The translations under genes and the position numbers were made by a program. From Streptomyces luomodiensis (GTDB lineage Bacteria; Actinomycetota; Actinomycetes; Streptomycetales; Streptomycetaceae), in assembly GCF_031679605.1 (NCBI RefSeq), contig NZ_CP117522.1, positions 7,750,001-7,814,000 of the forward strand: a stretch of 64,000 nt of DNA, written 5' to 3'. This document shows positions 31,874 through 43,814 of this stretch, one piece after another. Each line of letters opens with the position of its first letter. Position 1 is the stretch's first letter. A model generated the notes under the pieces. That model was not told where the DNA came from. It saw nothing but the letters and a program-made list of their open reading frames with translations, and made no database searches.

Positions 31874-33379
31874 TCAGTGGCCGTGCGCCCCGTGGCCGTG
31901 GGCGCTGTGCGTGTCCTGGATGCGCTGCCACGACTTCGGCCGCGCCGGAGTCTTGGCCGGGCTCAGCTCCGCCGCCCGCGCCTGCGCCGCGGCCGGCTTG
32001 CCAGGGGTGAACAGCCAGGTGTCGAAGAGCGAGGCCAGCGGCTTGCCCGACACCTTCTCCGCGTAGGTCACGAAGTCCTTGACCGAGGCGTTCCCGTACC
32101 GGTGCTCCGCCGTCCAGCCCTTCAGGATCGCGAAGAAGTCCTGGTCGCCGATGTGGTTCCGCAGCGCCTGGAGGGCCAGCGCGCCCCGGTCGTACACCGC
32201 GTCGTGGAACTGGTTCTCCGCCCCCGGGTCGCCCGGCTCGACCTGCCAGAAGGGGTCGTCGGCCGGGTAGGAGGCGTAGGTGTAGTCCGCCAGCTCCTGC
32301 GCGGTGCCCTCGCCCTCCTTCTCCGACCACAGCCACTGCGCGTAGCTGGCGAAGCCCTCGTTGATCCAGATGTCGCGCCAGTCCTTCAGCGAGACGCTGT
32401 CGCCGAACCACTGATGGGCCAGCTCATGCACCACCAGCGAGGTGTTCGCGCCCTTGGCGAACCCCTTCGGGCTGTAGAACGGCCGGGTCTGGGTCTCCAG
32501 CGCGTAGCTCGTCGGCACGTTGGGCACATAGCCGCCCAGTGCGTCGAAGGGGTACGGGCCGAAGACCGTGGACTCCCAGTCCACGATCTCCGCCGTCCGC
32601 TCCACACTGGCCCGCGCCGCGCCCGCGTTGTCCCCGAGGTCCTTGCTGTAGGCGTTGATCACCGGCAGACCGCCCGCGGTGGTGTCCGTCGTGATGTCGA
32701 ACTTGCCGACCGCCAGCGTGGCCAGATACGTGGCCTGCGGCTTGCTGGAGCGCCAGTTGTAGCGGGTCCAGCCCAGCTTGGAGCTGGTCGACCGCAGGGT
32801 GCCGTTGCTGATCGCCTGTGTCCCGTCCGGCACCGCCACCGACACGTCGTAGGTGGCCTTGTCGAGCGGATGGTCGTTGCTCGGGAACCACCACCAGGCC
32901 GACTCCGGCTCGTTCGCCGCGATCCCGCCGTCCGGGGTGCGCAGCCAGGAGGTGAAGCCGCTCGCCACGACCTTCGAGGGGGTACCGCTGTAGCGCACCA
33001 CCAAGGTGAAGGGGCTGCCGGAGGTCAGCGGCGCGGTCGGGGTGACCTCCAGCTCGTGGTCGCCGGTCGCCTCGAAGGCGGCCTTCTTGCCGCCCACCAG
33101 CACCTCGCTCACATCGAGCGCGAAGTCCAGGTTGAACCGGGACAGATCCTGCTTGGCGTCGGCCACGATCGTCGCCGTGCCCTCCAGCCGGTCCGTCGTC
33201 GGCTGGTACTTCAGCCGGAGGTCGTAGTGGGAGACGTCGTACCCGCCGTTGCCGTACGAGGGGTAGTACGAGTCCCCGATGCCGGGGGCGCCCGGCGTGG
33301 CGTCGGCCGCCGACGCCGGGATCGCCAGCAGCAGGCAGGCCGCGGCCGCGCCCGGGACGAGAAGTCTGTGGTGACGCAC
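31874..33379 (-). CDS. Secreted M1-family zinc aminopeptidase
   Basis: A 501-residue protein. GTG 33379 follows GGAGG and starts a signal peptide (VRHHRLLVPGAAAACLLLAI, cleavage after ASA). The zinc site is complete: H318-E319-x2-H322 (HELAHQWFGD), with the third ligand E341 in NEGFA, spaced HExxH-x18-E. It is shorter than full M1 enzymes (about 850), as is common for secreted Streptomyces members that have only the N-terminal beta and catalytic domains. The C-terminus ends in a His/Gly tail (HSAHGHGAHGH), unusual and possibly metal-binding. It is divergent from another peptidase gene. Confidence 0.92.
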   Translation of the reverse strand: MRHHRLLVPGAAAACLLLAIPASAADATPGAPGIGDSYYPSYGNGGYDVSHYDLRLKYQPTTDRLEGTATIVADAKQDLSRFNLDFALDVSEVLVGGKKAAFEATGDHELEVTPTAPLTSGSPFTLVVRYSGTPSKVVASGFTSWLRTPDGGIAANEPESAWWWFPSNDHPLDKATYDVSVAVPDGTQAISNGTLRSTSSKLGWTRYNWRSSKPQATYLATLAVGKFDITTDTTAGGLPVINAYSKDLGDNAGAARASVERTAEIVDWESTVFGPYPFDALGGYVPNVPTSYALETQTRPFYSPKGFAKGANTSLVVHELAHQWFGDSVSLKDWRDIWINEGFASYAQWLWSEKEGEGTAQELADYTYASYPADDPFWQVEPGDPGAENQFHDAVYDRGALALQALRNHIGDQDFFAILKGWTAEHRYGNASVKDFVTYAEKVSGKPLASLFDTWLFTPGKPAAAQARAAELSPAKTPARPKSWQRIQDTHSAHGHGAHGH

Positions 33380-33563
33380 GAGTCCTCCAACTCGTTGGGG
33401 AGAACGATCACTGGCGACCTTATGTACTCCGCGCATCCACTCCGCGTCCATCACGCCGTCCGACATCCAATCGACATCCGGCCGCAACGCGCACCGATCC
33501 GGACCCGTTCGGACCCGCATCGCCCTCTTCTGCGCGGGAGTTGACTCGCGCTACCGTCCGGCC

Positions 33564-35615
33564 GTGCTGTTACCGAGGCGGACATCCCGCATCCCCTGGA
33601 CCATGCTCGTGCTGTCGGCGGTCACCGCGCTGGTCGCCACCGCCGTATCGCTGCTGCCACCGCTCGGCGCCCCGGCCGCCCACGCCGCTTCCGCCGGACC
33701 GAACGGGCCAAACGGACTGAACGGTCCGGCCGAACCGCAGAGCGAACCCGTCTACTCCTACCAGAACGCCATCCGGGAATCCGTATGGGTGGACACGAGA
33801 GTCGACGGCGACGCGGACGGGCGCACCGACCGGGTCGCCGTCGACATCGTGCGGCCGCGCGAACCCGCTCAGCAGGGCCGCCGCATCCCGGTCATCATGG
33901 ACGCCAGCCCCTACTACTCCTGCTGCGGACGCGGCAACGAGAGCCAGACCAAGACCTATGACGCCGCCGGGAATCCGGTCCTCTTCCCGCTCTTCTACGA
34001 CAACTACTTCGTGCCGCGCGGCTACGCCACCGTCCTGGTCGACCTCGCCGGAACCAACCGCTCCGACGGCTGTGTGGACATCGGCGGCCGCTCCGACATC
34101 CAGTCGGCCAAGGCCGTCGTCGACTGGCTCAACGGCCGCGCGACCGGATACACCACCCGCACCGGCACCCGGACCGCCAGGGCGAGTTGGTCCAACGGGG
34201 CCACCGGCATGATCGGCAAGAGCTACGACGGCACGATCGCAGGCGGCGTCGCCGCCACCGGCGTCAAGGGGCTCAAGACCATCGTGCCGATCGGCGCCAT
34301 CTCCTCCTGGTACGACTACTACTTCGCCAAGGGCGCCCCGCTCTTCGACTCCGGCCCGGACGGACTCTCGGACGCCGTCGAGAGCGATGACGCGCACGCC
34401 CGCTGCGCCGCCGTACAGCGACGCCTGGTCGATGGCGCCCCACGGAACGGCGACTGGACCGGTCTGTGGAGCGCCCGCGACTACGTACCGGCCGCCGGCG
34501 AGGTGCGGGCCAGCGTCTTCGCCGTCCACGGGGCGCAGGACCTCAACGTCCGCACCAAGCACCTCGGACAGTGGTGGGACGCCCTCGCCGACGCGGGCGT
34601 CGAGCGCAAGATCTGGCTCTCGCAGACCGGCCACGTCGACCCGTTCGACTTCCGGCGCGAGGAGTGGGTGCGCACCCTGCACCGCTGGTTCGACCACTAC
34701 CTCCTCGGCATCGACAACGGCATCGAGCGCGAGCCGATGGCCGATGTCGAACGCGCCCCCGACCAGTGGTCAACCGACCGCGTCTGGCCCCCGTCCGGCA
34801 CCCGGCAGACCACCTTGCGCCCGCGCGGCGGCACCACGGCCGGGGTGGGCGTGCTCGGCACCGAGCGGGCCGAACCCGGCGCGACGGAGAGCTTCACCGA
34901 CGACCCCGCGCTGAGCGAGGCCGACTGGGCCGCGGCGATCGACACCTCGACGCCCGGCAAGGCGGGCTTCACCACCGGCCCGCTCAAGCGGGACCTGCGG
35001 CTGTCCGGCTCCGGCACGGTCACCGTCACCGCCACGCCCTCCGCCGGCAGCGCCCATCTCTCCGCGGTCCTGGTCGACCTGGGCCCGGCCACCATCCGGG
35101 ACTACACCGCGGCCGGCGAGGGGATCACCACCCTCGACCGGCGCGACTGCTGGGGCAGCGGTACGGCGGGGGACAGCGGCTGCTTCAAGGAGACCGTCGC
35201 GGACCGGGAGAACGTCGACTACACGGTCTTCAGCCGCGGTTGGGCCGACCTCGGGCACTTCGCGGACGACGGCAAGGGCCGCCCGCTGACCCCGGGTACG
35301 GCGTACACCATCACCCTCGACCTCGCGGCGACCGACCATGTCGTCCCGGCCGGCCACCGCCTCGGCCTGATCATCGCCGGTACCGACGCGGGCCTTCTGG
35401 AACCGCCGTCCACCACCCCGCGGCTGACGCTGGATCTGTTCCGCACCTCGGCCCGCCTTCCGCTGGTCGGCGGTGCCCCGAAGGCCGCGGCCGCCCCCTC
35501 GCACCCGGCGGCCGCACCGCCGCTGAAGGGCGTCCGGGCCCCGCGGCGCCACACCCCGCTCCCGGCCCTGTCCACCGACCACATCACCGCAGGCCGGCCC
35601 GTCAACAGCCGCTGA
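33564..35615 (+). CDS. Secreted S15-family Xaa-Pro dipeptidyl-peptidase
   Basis: A 683-residue protein with an Arg-rich signal peptide (RRTSRIPWTMLVLSAVTALV, cleavage near AHA). The alpha/beta-hydrolase core carries nucleophile S220 in MIGKSYDGT, an Asp in VHGAQDLNVR and a His in LSQTGHVDPFD. The C-terminal part is the jelly-roll domain of X-Pro dipeptidyl-peptidases/CocE. It removes X-Pro dipeptides from peptides outside the cell, complementing the divergent M1 aminopeptidase. GTG 33564 is used; ATG 33603 would shorten the signal peptide. A TTGACT hexamer at 33541 lacks a matching -10. Confidence 0.9.
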   Translation: MLLPRRTSRIPWTMLVLSAVTALVATAVSLLPPLGAPAAHAASAGPNGPNGLNGPAEPQSEPVYSYQNAIRESVWVDTRVDGDADGRTDRVAVDIVRPREPAQQGRRIPVIMDASPYYSCCGRGNESQTKTYDAAGNPVLFPLFYDNYFVPRGYATVLVDLAGTNRSDGCVDIGGRSDIQSAKAVVDWLNGRATGYTTRTGTRTARASWSNGATGMIGKSYDGTIAGGVAATGVKGLKTIVPIGAISSWYDYYFAKGAPLFDSGPDGLSDAVESDDAHARCAAVQRRLVDGAPRNGDWTGLWSARDYVPAAGEVRASVFAVHGAQDLNVRTKHLGQWWDALADAGVERKIWLSQTGHVDPFDFRREEWVRTLHRWFDHYLLGIDNGIEREPMADVERAPDQWSTDRVWPPSGTRQTTLRPRGGTTAGVGVLGTERAEPGATESFTDDPALSEADWAAAIDTSTPGKAGFTTGPLKRDLRLSGSGTVTVTATPSAGSAHLSAVLVDLGPATIRDYTAAGEGITTLDRRDCWGSGTAGDSGCFKETVADRENVDYTVFSRGWADLGHFADDGKGRPLTPGTAYTITLDLAATDHVVPAGHRLGLIIAGTDAGLLEPPSTTPRLTLDLFRTSARLPLVGGAPKAAAAPSHPAAAPPLKGVRAPRRHTPLPALSTDHITAGRPVNSR

Positions 35616-35727
35616 CCGAAGCCCTTTGCGGCACGCGAAAACCCCGGCCGTCGGCCGGTTGGCATGCCTCTCCAGGTCCTGGGTAGCCGCAACTCCACCA
35701 CCTAAACCCAGTGAAAGGTTTTTTTGC

Positions 35728-37539
35728 GTGCCGCAGACAGGATCAACTTCGGGGGACGTCAGCGGCGTTCCTCCCGTCACCGTGGAGCTTCCCGGCCCTG
35801 ACCCCGCCGGGCCCCATCGGACCCCCCGGACGGACCGCGTGGTCTTCGGCGTCTCCGCCGCGCTCACGCTGGCCTTCGTCGTCTGGGGGGCCGTTGCCAC
35901 CGACACCCTGGAGAGCGTCTCGGACAGCATGCTCTCCGGGCTGATCCACAACGGTGGATGGGCCTTCGTCCTCGCCGCCTCGGGCTTTGTGATCTTCGCC
36001 CTCTGGCTGGCCATGAGCCGCTACGGCAAGATCACGCTCGGTAAGGAGGGCGAGGAACCCGAGTTCCGCACCGTCTCATGGGTCGCGATGATGTTCAGCG
36101 CGGGCATGGGCATCGGTTTGATGTTCTACGGGGTCAGCGAGCCGCTGGCCCATTTCATGGACCCGCCGCCCGGGACCGACCCCGGCAGCGCGGCCGAGAA
36201 GATGCAGACCGCGATGTCCACCACGCTCTTCCACTGGACGCTGCACCCCTGGGCCATCTACGCGGTGGTCGGCCTGGCCATCGCGTACAGCACCTTCCGC
36301 CGCGGCCGCAGGCAGACGATCAGCGCGGTCTTCACCCCGCTCATGGGCTCGAAGAACGCCAATGGCTGGGCCGGCCGGGTGATCGACATCCTGGCCATCT
36401 TCGCCACGCTCTTCGGCTCCGCCGCCTCGCTCGGCCTCGGCGCGCTCCAGATAGGCAGCGGTGTGGAGGTGCTCGGCTGGAAGAGCGATGTGGGCACGGG
36501 GCTGCTGGTCGCCGTCATCGCGGTCCTGACGGTCGCCTTCATCGCGTCCGCCGTCTCGGGTGTCGCCAAGGGCATCCAGTGGCTGTCCAACATCAACATG
36601 GTGCTGGCGCTGTTCCTCGCCGTCTTCGTCTTCGTGGCCGGCCCGACGATCATCATCCTCGATCTGCTGCCGACCTCCATCGGCTCGTACCTCGGAGACC
36701 TGCCGCAGCTGGTGGGCCGCACCGAGGCCACCGGCGGCCAGTCGGTCGCGGACTGGCTGAGCAGCTGGACGGTCTTCTACTGGGCCTGGTGGATCTCCTG
36801 GACGCCGTTCGTGGGCATGTTCATCGCCCGGATCAGCCGCGGCCGCACCATCCGGCAGTTCGTGGGCGGTGTGATCCTGGTCCCGAGCACCGTCAGCCTG
36901 ATCTGGTTCGCCATCTTCGGCGGGTCGTCGATGAAGCTCCAGGCCGCGGGGAAGCTGGGGGAGGAGTCCACCCCTGAGGGGCAGCTGTTCGGGGTGCTGG
37001 ACCAGTACCCGGTCGCCGGTGTGATGAGCGTGCTGGTGATGATCCTGGTCGGCATCTTCTTCGTCTCCGGCGCCGACGCGGCGTCCATCGTGATGGGCAC
37101 CCTCTCGCAGAAGGGCGCCTTCGAGCCGACCCGTTTCGTCGTCGTCTTCTGGGGTGTGGTCACGGGCGCGGTGGCGGCCGTCATGCTCCTGATCGGCGGC
37201 GGCGGTGACGACGCCCTCACCGGGTTGCAGAATCTGACGATCCTGGTGGCGGCGCCCTTCACCCTGGTGATGGTGGGCCTGTGTTGGGCCCTGCTGAAGG
37301 ATCTGCGCCGCGATCCGCTGATCGTCCGGGGCGAGAAGGGCGAGGAGGCCGTCGAGATGGCGGTCATCGCCGGCCATGAGAGGTACGACGGCGAGTTCGA
37401 GATCCGTATCGGCCCGGCGACCCCGTCCGACGCCGACACCCCGTCCTCCGACGACCCGTCCGCCTCCGACAGCCCGTCCGAGAACGAGGACGGCGCGGCC
37501 GTACCGGGCGACCGCGACCCCATGGCCAAGGCCCGCTAG
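35728..37539 (+). CDS. BCCT-family betaine/choline/carnitine transporter
   Basis: A 603-residue carrier with 12 predicted helices. Family signatures are GMGIGLMFYGVSEPLAHF, FHWTLHPWAIYA and the Trp-rich WAWWISWTPFVGMFIARISR followed by GRTIR. It imports quaternary ammonium compounds such as glycine betaine or choline, usually for osmoprotection. The C-terminal tail (after about residue 560) is Asp/Ser/Pro-rich, as in osmosensing BCCT proteins. GTG 35728 follows GTGAAAGG and an odd run of seven T. The GMC/ALDH pair at 2-5 kb could process imported choline, although it is 30 kb away. Confidence 0.92.
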   Translation: MPQTGSTSGDVSGVPPVTVELPGPDPAGPHRTPRTDRVVFGVSAALTLAFVVWGAVATDTLESVSDSMLSGLIHNGGWAFVLAASGFVIFALWLAMSRYGKITLGKEGEEPEFRTVSWVAMMFSAGMGIGLMFYGVSEPLAHFMDPPPGTDPGSAAEKMQTAMSTTLFHWTLHPWAIYAVVGLAIAYSTFRRGRRQTISAVFTPLMGSKNANGWAGRVIDILAIFATLFGSAASLGLGALQIGSGVEVLGWKSDVGTGLLVAVIAVLTVAFIASAVSGVAKGIQWLSNINMVLALFLAVFVFVAGPTIIILDLLPTSIGSYLGDLPQLVGRTEATGGQSVADWLSSWTVFYWAWWISWTPFVGMFIARISRGRTIRQFVGGVILVPSTVSLIWFAIFGGSSMKLQAAGKLGEESTPEGQLFGVLDQYPVAGVMSVLVMILVGIFFVSGADAASIVMGTLSQKGAFEPTRFVVVFWGVVTGAVAAVMLLIGGGGDDALTGLQNLTILVAAPFTLVMVGLCWALLKDLRRDPLIVRGEKGEEAVEMAVIAGHERYDGEFEIRIGPATPSDADTPSSDDPSASDSPSENEDGAAVPGDRDPMAKAR

Positions 37540-37725
37540 CCCGCCAGCCGCCTCGGCCGACCCCGCCGTCTCCACCGGGTACGGCCTTCGCCCGCCGCCC
37601 GGACCCCACGGTCCGGGCGGCGCTCCGCGCAGGGGGGAGCGGCGACGTCGGGGAAGCGGCGACCCGGGCCGCCCGGCACACCGCCGTTTCCCCTGATACC
37701 GGCCCGAACCGGGAATACTTGGGCC

Positions 37726-38769
37726 ATGATCTCCGAGTACGTGACCTTCGGGCTGGCGCCGGCGATGCGCGCGGGTGGTGTGCTGGCCGATGGCACGTAC
37801 CAGACGCACCGCGACTTCCTGGACTTCGTGGTGGACGGCCGGCCCCTGCTGGCCCGCCTGGCCGACCTGGACGCGGTCTCGCCGCTCGCCGCCGGCCTCG
37901 GACCCTCCGTCTTCGCCGAGCAGGTGCGCAGGCTGCTGCTGGAGACGGAGTCGCCGCTGGAGGGGAGCCGGTTCGTCATCTACGGCTGCCCGGAGTGCGA
38001 GGGACCGGCGTGCGGGGCCGTCACCGCCGTCGTCGAACGGGACGGTCCGGACGTCGTCTGGCGTGACTTCGGCTGGCAGACCGACGAGACCGCGGACGTC
38101 GAGCGCGACGGCTACCACGGCATCGGCCCCTACCGCTTCCGAGGCGAGGAGTACCGCGCCGCGCTGGAGCGGCTGCTGTCCGCCGACGGCGCACCCGCGC
38201 CCGAGCTCCCGGCCGGACCGCGGGCGCTGCTCATCGGGCAGCGCGCCGCCGTCCTCGCCAAGCTCGCCGCCGCGCTGCGCCGGATCGGCATCGGCGCCGA
38301 GATCACCCTGGACGCGGCCTGCGCCCACGCGGACGAACTGCGCAAATACGGTGCGGTGGTGTTCGGCCGGACGGTGGGTCAGGAGGAGCGCGACGCGGTC
38401 CGGGACGCCTTCGCCGCGGCGCGCTCGGACGCGGTGTGCGTCACCGCGCTCACCCCGCTCGTCCCCGTGCTCGTCGCCCAGGTCGAACAGGCCCTGGACC
38501 GCACCCCCCACGACCGCCGCCGCCTCCTGCGCCTGACGGCGGTGGCGGGCGGCGCCGAGGCGGTGGTCGAGATCGCGTCCGCCTGCCGGGTGCGGCTGGT
38601 GGCCCACCGCCTCGACCGGCTGTCCCGGCACCACGCGCGCGAACTCTTCGACGACGTGCTGCACCCGGGCGCCCACCGCATCCCCCTGGACACCCGCGCC
38701 CTCCGCGGCCGATCCTTCCTGGAGGCCCGCACCAGCGACACGGTGCTGGTCACCCCCGTGAAACGGTAG
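37726..38769 (+). CDS. Conserved hypothetical protein with Cys cluster
   Basis: A 347-residue protein I cannot assign. It begins MISEYVTFGLAPAMRAGGVL. A four-Cys segment (YGCPECEGPACGAV, residues about 87-100) could bind zinc or iron, and is followed by ERDGPDVVWRDFGWQTD. Residues about 165-300 look like a Rossmann-type alpha/beta region (ALLIGQRAAVLAKLAAALRR, then GAVVFGRTVGQEERDAV), suggesting a nucleotide-binding oxidoreductase-like half. It is convergent with tex. Confidence 0.75.
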   Translation: MISEYVTFGLAPAMRAGGVLADGTYQTHRDFLDFVVDGRPLLARLADLDAVSPLAAGLGPSVFAEQVRRLLLETESPLEGSRFVIYGCPECEGPACGAVTAVVERDGPDVVWRDFGWQTDETADVERDGYHGIGPYRFRGEEYRAALERLLSADGAPAPELPAGPRALLIGQRAAVLAKLAAALRRIGIGAEITLDAACAHADELRKYGAVVFGRTVGQEERDAVRDAFAAARSDAVCVTALTPLVPVLVAQVEQALDRTPHDRRRLLRLTAVAGGAEAVVEIASACRVRLVAHRLDRLSRHHARELFDDVLHPGAHRIPLDTRALRGRSFLEARTSDTVLVTPVKR

Positions 38770-38841
38770 GGCAGACGCCGCCCCCAGGTCCCACTGAGCG
38801 GCCCGGGGCCGACCAGGGCGATCATCCCGGGCAGCCCCCGC

Positions 38842-38885
38842 CCCCCCGCCCCCGGCCTCGCCGTGGCAAGGCCGGGGGCGGGGGG
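38842..38885. terminator. 17-bp-stem bidirectional terminator
   Basis: Arms CCCCCCGCCCCCGGCCT (38842-38858) and AGGCCGGGGGCGGGGGG (38869-38885) pair perfectly over a 10-base loop. It lies between two convergent genes, 25 bases beyond the tex stop. Confidence 0.8.
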
Positions 38886-38909
38886 CGAACCGCGTTGCCG
38901 CCTGGAGGG

Positions 38910-41288
<2,379 letters not shown>

Positions 41289-41396
41289 GATCACGCTCCG
41301 CTTCCGGTCTGCACTGCCCCTGCATTGTGGCAGGTGGCACCGACGAAGCGGACGCGGCGGACCCATTCGGCGGGCCGGGAGGGTCGGGGGCGGGAA

Positions 41397-41540
41397 TCAC
41401 ACATGCCTGCGACGGCGCGGCCCGCCCGCCGCGTCCGAGGCACCGCCGAAGAGGCGGGCCAGCGCGCGGAAGGGAAGTGTCACCACGGTCGCGATGGCGG
41501 CACCGATGGCGCGGAGCACGTCGGCGATGGCACGGAACAC
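41397..41540 (-). CDS. Small amphipathic/membrane protein conserved in Streptomyces
   Basis: A 47-residue peptide starting at GTG 41540, five bases after AGGAGG. It reads VFRAIADVLRAIGAAIATVV then TLPFRALARLFGGASDAA and ends in RRRR. The LPFRALARLFGGAS motif recurs, as I recall, in small Streptomyces proteins of unknown function. It has a hydrophobic helix followed by an amphipathic basic part, so it is probably membrane-associated. It lies upstream of tex in the same direction. Confidence 0.65.
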   Translation of the reverse strand: MFRAIADVLRAIGAAIATVVTLPFRALARLFGGASDAAGGPRRRRHV

Positions 41541-41706
41541 GGGGACCTCCTGTCGTCCGGTGGCGGGGTCGGCGGCGGCCGCCGGGCACCGTTCGCTACG
41601 CGGCGCACGGGCAAGCGCCGGCGTGCGCGGCGCGCGTTGTGGGCGCCCGGTTGTCAGACGGCCGATCGCGCACGACAAGCGGGTATCCCGGTGTGCTGCG
41701 GCCAAA

Positions 41707-41726
41707 CCCCGCCCGGCCGGGCGGGG
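41707..41726 (-). terminator. 20-bp perfect palindrome
   Basis: CCCCGCCC (41707-41714) and GGGCGGGG (41719-41726) pair around GGCC, with TTTGG following on the minus strand. It lies about 165 bp beyond the end of the SCO6745-like gene and could terminate it. The rest of the gap 41541-41890 is GC-rich with CCGGTCCGG-type short repeats (41838-41885) and no gene. Confidence 0.5.
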
Positions 41727-41890
41727 CTTGTGCCGGTCCCACCGAGTCGGGGGGCTCGGCGCCGCGGCCCGCCCCGCTCGCGCCGTGCTTCCCCCCGGAG
41801 GCACGGAACGGGCGCGGGGCGGACCCCCTCGACCGGTCCGGTCCGGGCCGACCCGATCCGACCCAGTCCGGCCCGGTCCGGATCAGCGGC

Positions 41891-42754
41891 TCAGCGGTTG
41901 CCCAGCAGGTCCGCCGGGAAGGCGCCGTTCTCGCGGGCGGTCTTGGTGAAGGAGGCGGCCAGCTCGGTCAGCCGGGCCACGCCCGCGGCGCCCAGGTGCT
42001 CGTACGGCGCCGCGTCCAGGCGGTCCGTCTCGTCCTCCAGGGACTGGCGCAGCCGCGCGCCCTCCTCCGTCAACTCGTTGTCGGCGGTGAGCAGTCCGCG
42101 GTCGCGCAGCCGCTGCCGGCCCGCCTCCCACTCCTCGGCGCTGAAACCGCGGGTGAGCAGGACCCACTTGGTGGACATGCCCTTACCGGTCGCGGTGTGG
42201 GAGGCCAGCGCCTCGACCGCGTCGAGCCCGGCGCCGACCAGCGTCATCAGATGGCCGTCGCCGCGGTACTCGCGCAGCAGCGTGGCGGCGTGCCACAGCG
42301 CCAGATGCGGGGCGTCCGGGACGGGCAGATCGGCGTGCGCGGCGTACAGGGGGCGCGCCAGGCGGGAACACGCCTCCGTGGCGCGCAGCGCCAGCTCCGC
42401 GGCCTCGGCCATCTCCTTGGAGGCGATGACCTCCTCGCCCAGCACCCGCCGCAGCACCGAGTCGGCTGCCCGCAGCCGGGCCTCCAGGGCGGCCTCGGGG
42501 GAGACCACGTCCCACGCGGCCGGAAGGTGGCGGGCGACCAGCTCATGGCTGAAGTGGAAGAAGGTCGCGGTGACGGTGCCCGGACCCACCCGTCCCATGG
42601 CCGCCGCGCGGGAGACGAAGTAGGCGGCGGAGCTGTCCTCCAGGCCCAGCTTGGCGAGTTCCTCGCCGCAGTCGGGGGAGAAGTAGATGGTGGAGTGGAT
42701 CGGGTTGACGGCGCTGTAACACTGATACGCGGCGCGCTCGGGAAGTGTGGTCAT
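41891..42754 (-). CDS. SCO6745-like protein
   Basis: A 287-residue helical protein. ERAAYQCYSAVNPIHSTIYF near the start, FFHFSHELVARHLP, APHLALWHAATLLREYRGDG (His-rich) and GFSAEEWEAGRQRLRDRGLL with TEEGARLRQSLEDETD at the end are characteristic of the actinobacterial SCO6745 family. The last part resembles a MarR-like winged helix. Function unknown. ATG 42754 (MTTLPERAAY) is chosen; GTG 42763 is three codons upstream. Confidence 0.8.
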   Translation of the reverse strand: MTTLPERAAYQCYSAVNPIHSTIYFSPDCGEELAKLGLEDSSAAYFVSRAAAMGRVGPGTVTATFFHFSHELVARHLPAAWDVVSPEAALEARLRAADSVLRRVLGEEVIASKEMAEAAELALRATEACSRLARPLYAAHADLPVPDAPHLALWHAATLLREYRGDGHLMTLVGAGLDAVEALASHTATGKGMSTKWVLLTRGFSAEEWEAGRQRLRDRGLLTADNELTEEGARLRQSLEDETDRLDAAPYEHLGAAGVARLTELAASFTKTARENGAFPADLLGNR

Positions 42755-42812
42755 GGACCGCACGTTACCGACAGGTAGTCACATCTGGTAACCCGGAATC
42801 CCTCACAATGCG

Positions 42813-43625
42813 TCAGGTCTCCCCGGCCGCCGCCGGATCGCCGTCGGACCGCGCCGGTTCCCCGGCCGGCGGGGTCCAGCCGAAGCGCGCGGGGCGGCCT
42901 TCCAGGAAGGCCGCGACGCCCTCGGCGGCCTCCTCGCTCAGCCGCGCCTGCTCCTGCCAGTACGCCACCCGGTCCGGCCCGGCGGGCCCGGCCGCGAACT
43001 CCTTGGCCGCCGCCTGGGTGAGCCGCGACCGGGAGGCCAGCGTCCGCGTGAACTCCGCCACCCGCTTGTCGAGCCCGCCCACCGGCAGTACCTCGTCCAC
43101 CAGCCCGGTGCGCAGCGCCCGTTCGGTGTCGATCAGCTCGCCCGAGAACAGCAGGAACTTGGCGGTGGCCGGTCCCACCAGCTCGACCAGCCGGCGGGTC
43201 GAGCCGGGGAAGTAGACGATCCCGAGCTTGGCCGGGGTGATCCCGAAGCGGGCGCCCTCTTCGGCGAACCGCAGATCGCAGGCGGCCGCGAGCTGACAGC
43301 CGCCGCCCACGCAGGAGCCGCGCACCGCCGCCAGGGTCGGCTTGGGGAAGGCGGCCAGCGCCTCCTCGGCGGGCAGCGCGAGCCCGGTGGTCTCCTCGTG
43401 CGCGTCGTACGTGGTGCCCAGCGAGCCGATGTCGGCGCCCGCGCAGAAGGAGTCCCCGTGCCCGGTGAGCACCAGTGCCCGTACGGCGGGGTCGGCGGCC
43501 AGCCGGGCCAGCAGCGGGGGCAGGGCACGCCACATGCCGGGGGTCATCGCGTTGCGCTTGGCGGGGTGGCGGATGACCACGGTCGCTATGCCGTCGGCGA
43601 CCTCGTGCTCCAGACAGGGCTCCAT
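42813..43625 (-). CDS. Enoyl-CoA hydratase/isomerase family protein
   Basis: A 270-residue crotonase. LVLTGHGDSFCAGADIGSLG and LAAVRGSCVGGGCQLAAACD form the two oxyanion-hole segments, and GITPAKLGIVYFPGSTRRL covers the second catalytic region. Substrate unknown. It reads towards the SCO6745-like region but is divergent from the ATPase gene on its other side. Cytoplasmic; likely acyl-CoA catabolism. Confidence 0.9.
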   Translation of the reverse strand: MEPCLEHEVADGIATVVIRHPAKRNAMTPGMWRALPPLLARLAADPAVRALVLTGHGDSFCAGADIGSLGTTYDAHEETTGLALPAEEALAAFPKPTLAAVRGSCVGGGCQLAAACDLRFAEEGARFGITPAKLGIVYFPGSTRRLVELVGPATAKFLLFSGELIDTERALRTGLVDEVLPVGGLDKRVAEFTRTLASRSRLTQAAAKEFAAGPAGPDRVAYWQEQARLSEEAAEGVAAFLEGRPARFGWTPPAGEPARSDGDPAAAGET

Positions 43626-43814
43626 GCGGCGGATCGTATCCGGGCCGCGTCGGAATCCTGGTGAGCAGGAACAGTCGAGCGCGTGACCCCGGCATACGCC
43701 AACGATCAAAAACGTTCGATAAGAGCCAAGTTGTGCTCAGTTCGCCGGTCCGTACCAAAGCTTCCCAACACTCGGTACGAGTGGTCGGGCCGCGGCGAGG
43801 GGTGGGTGTCGGAC

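Noticed and set aside
36076..38676. Minus-strand frame of 866 codons opposite the BCCT carrier and the next gene
   Set aside because: No domain is recognisable and the opposite strand encodes clear membrane-carrier motifs.
43626..43805. Coding start of the RsbW-like protein at 43683
   Set aside because: The extension upstream of GTG 43806 is rich in Arg/Ser with no conserved pattern, and ribosome-site-like GAGGGG lies just before 43806.
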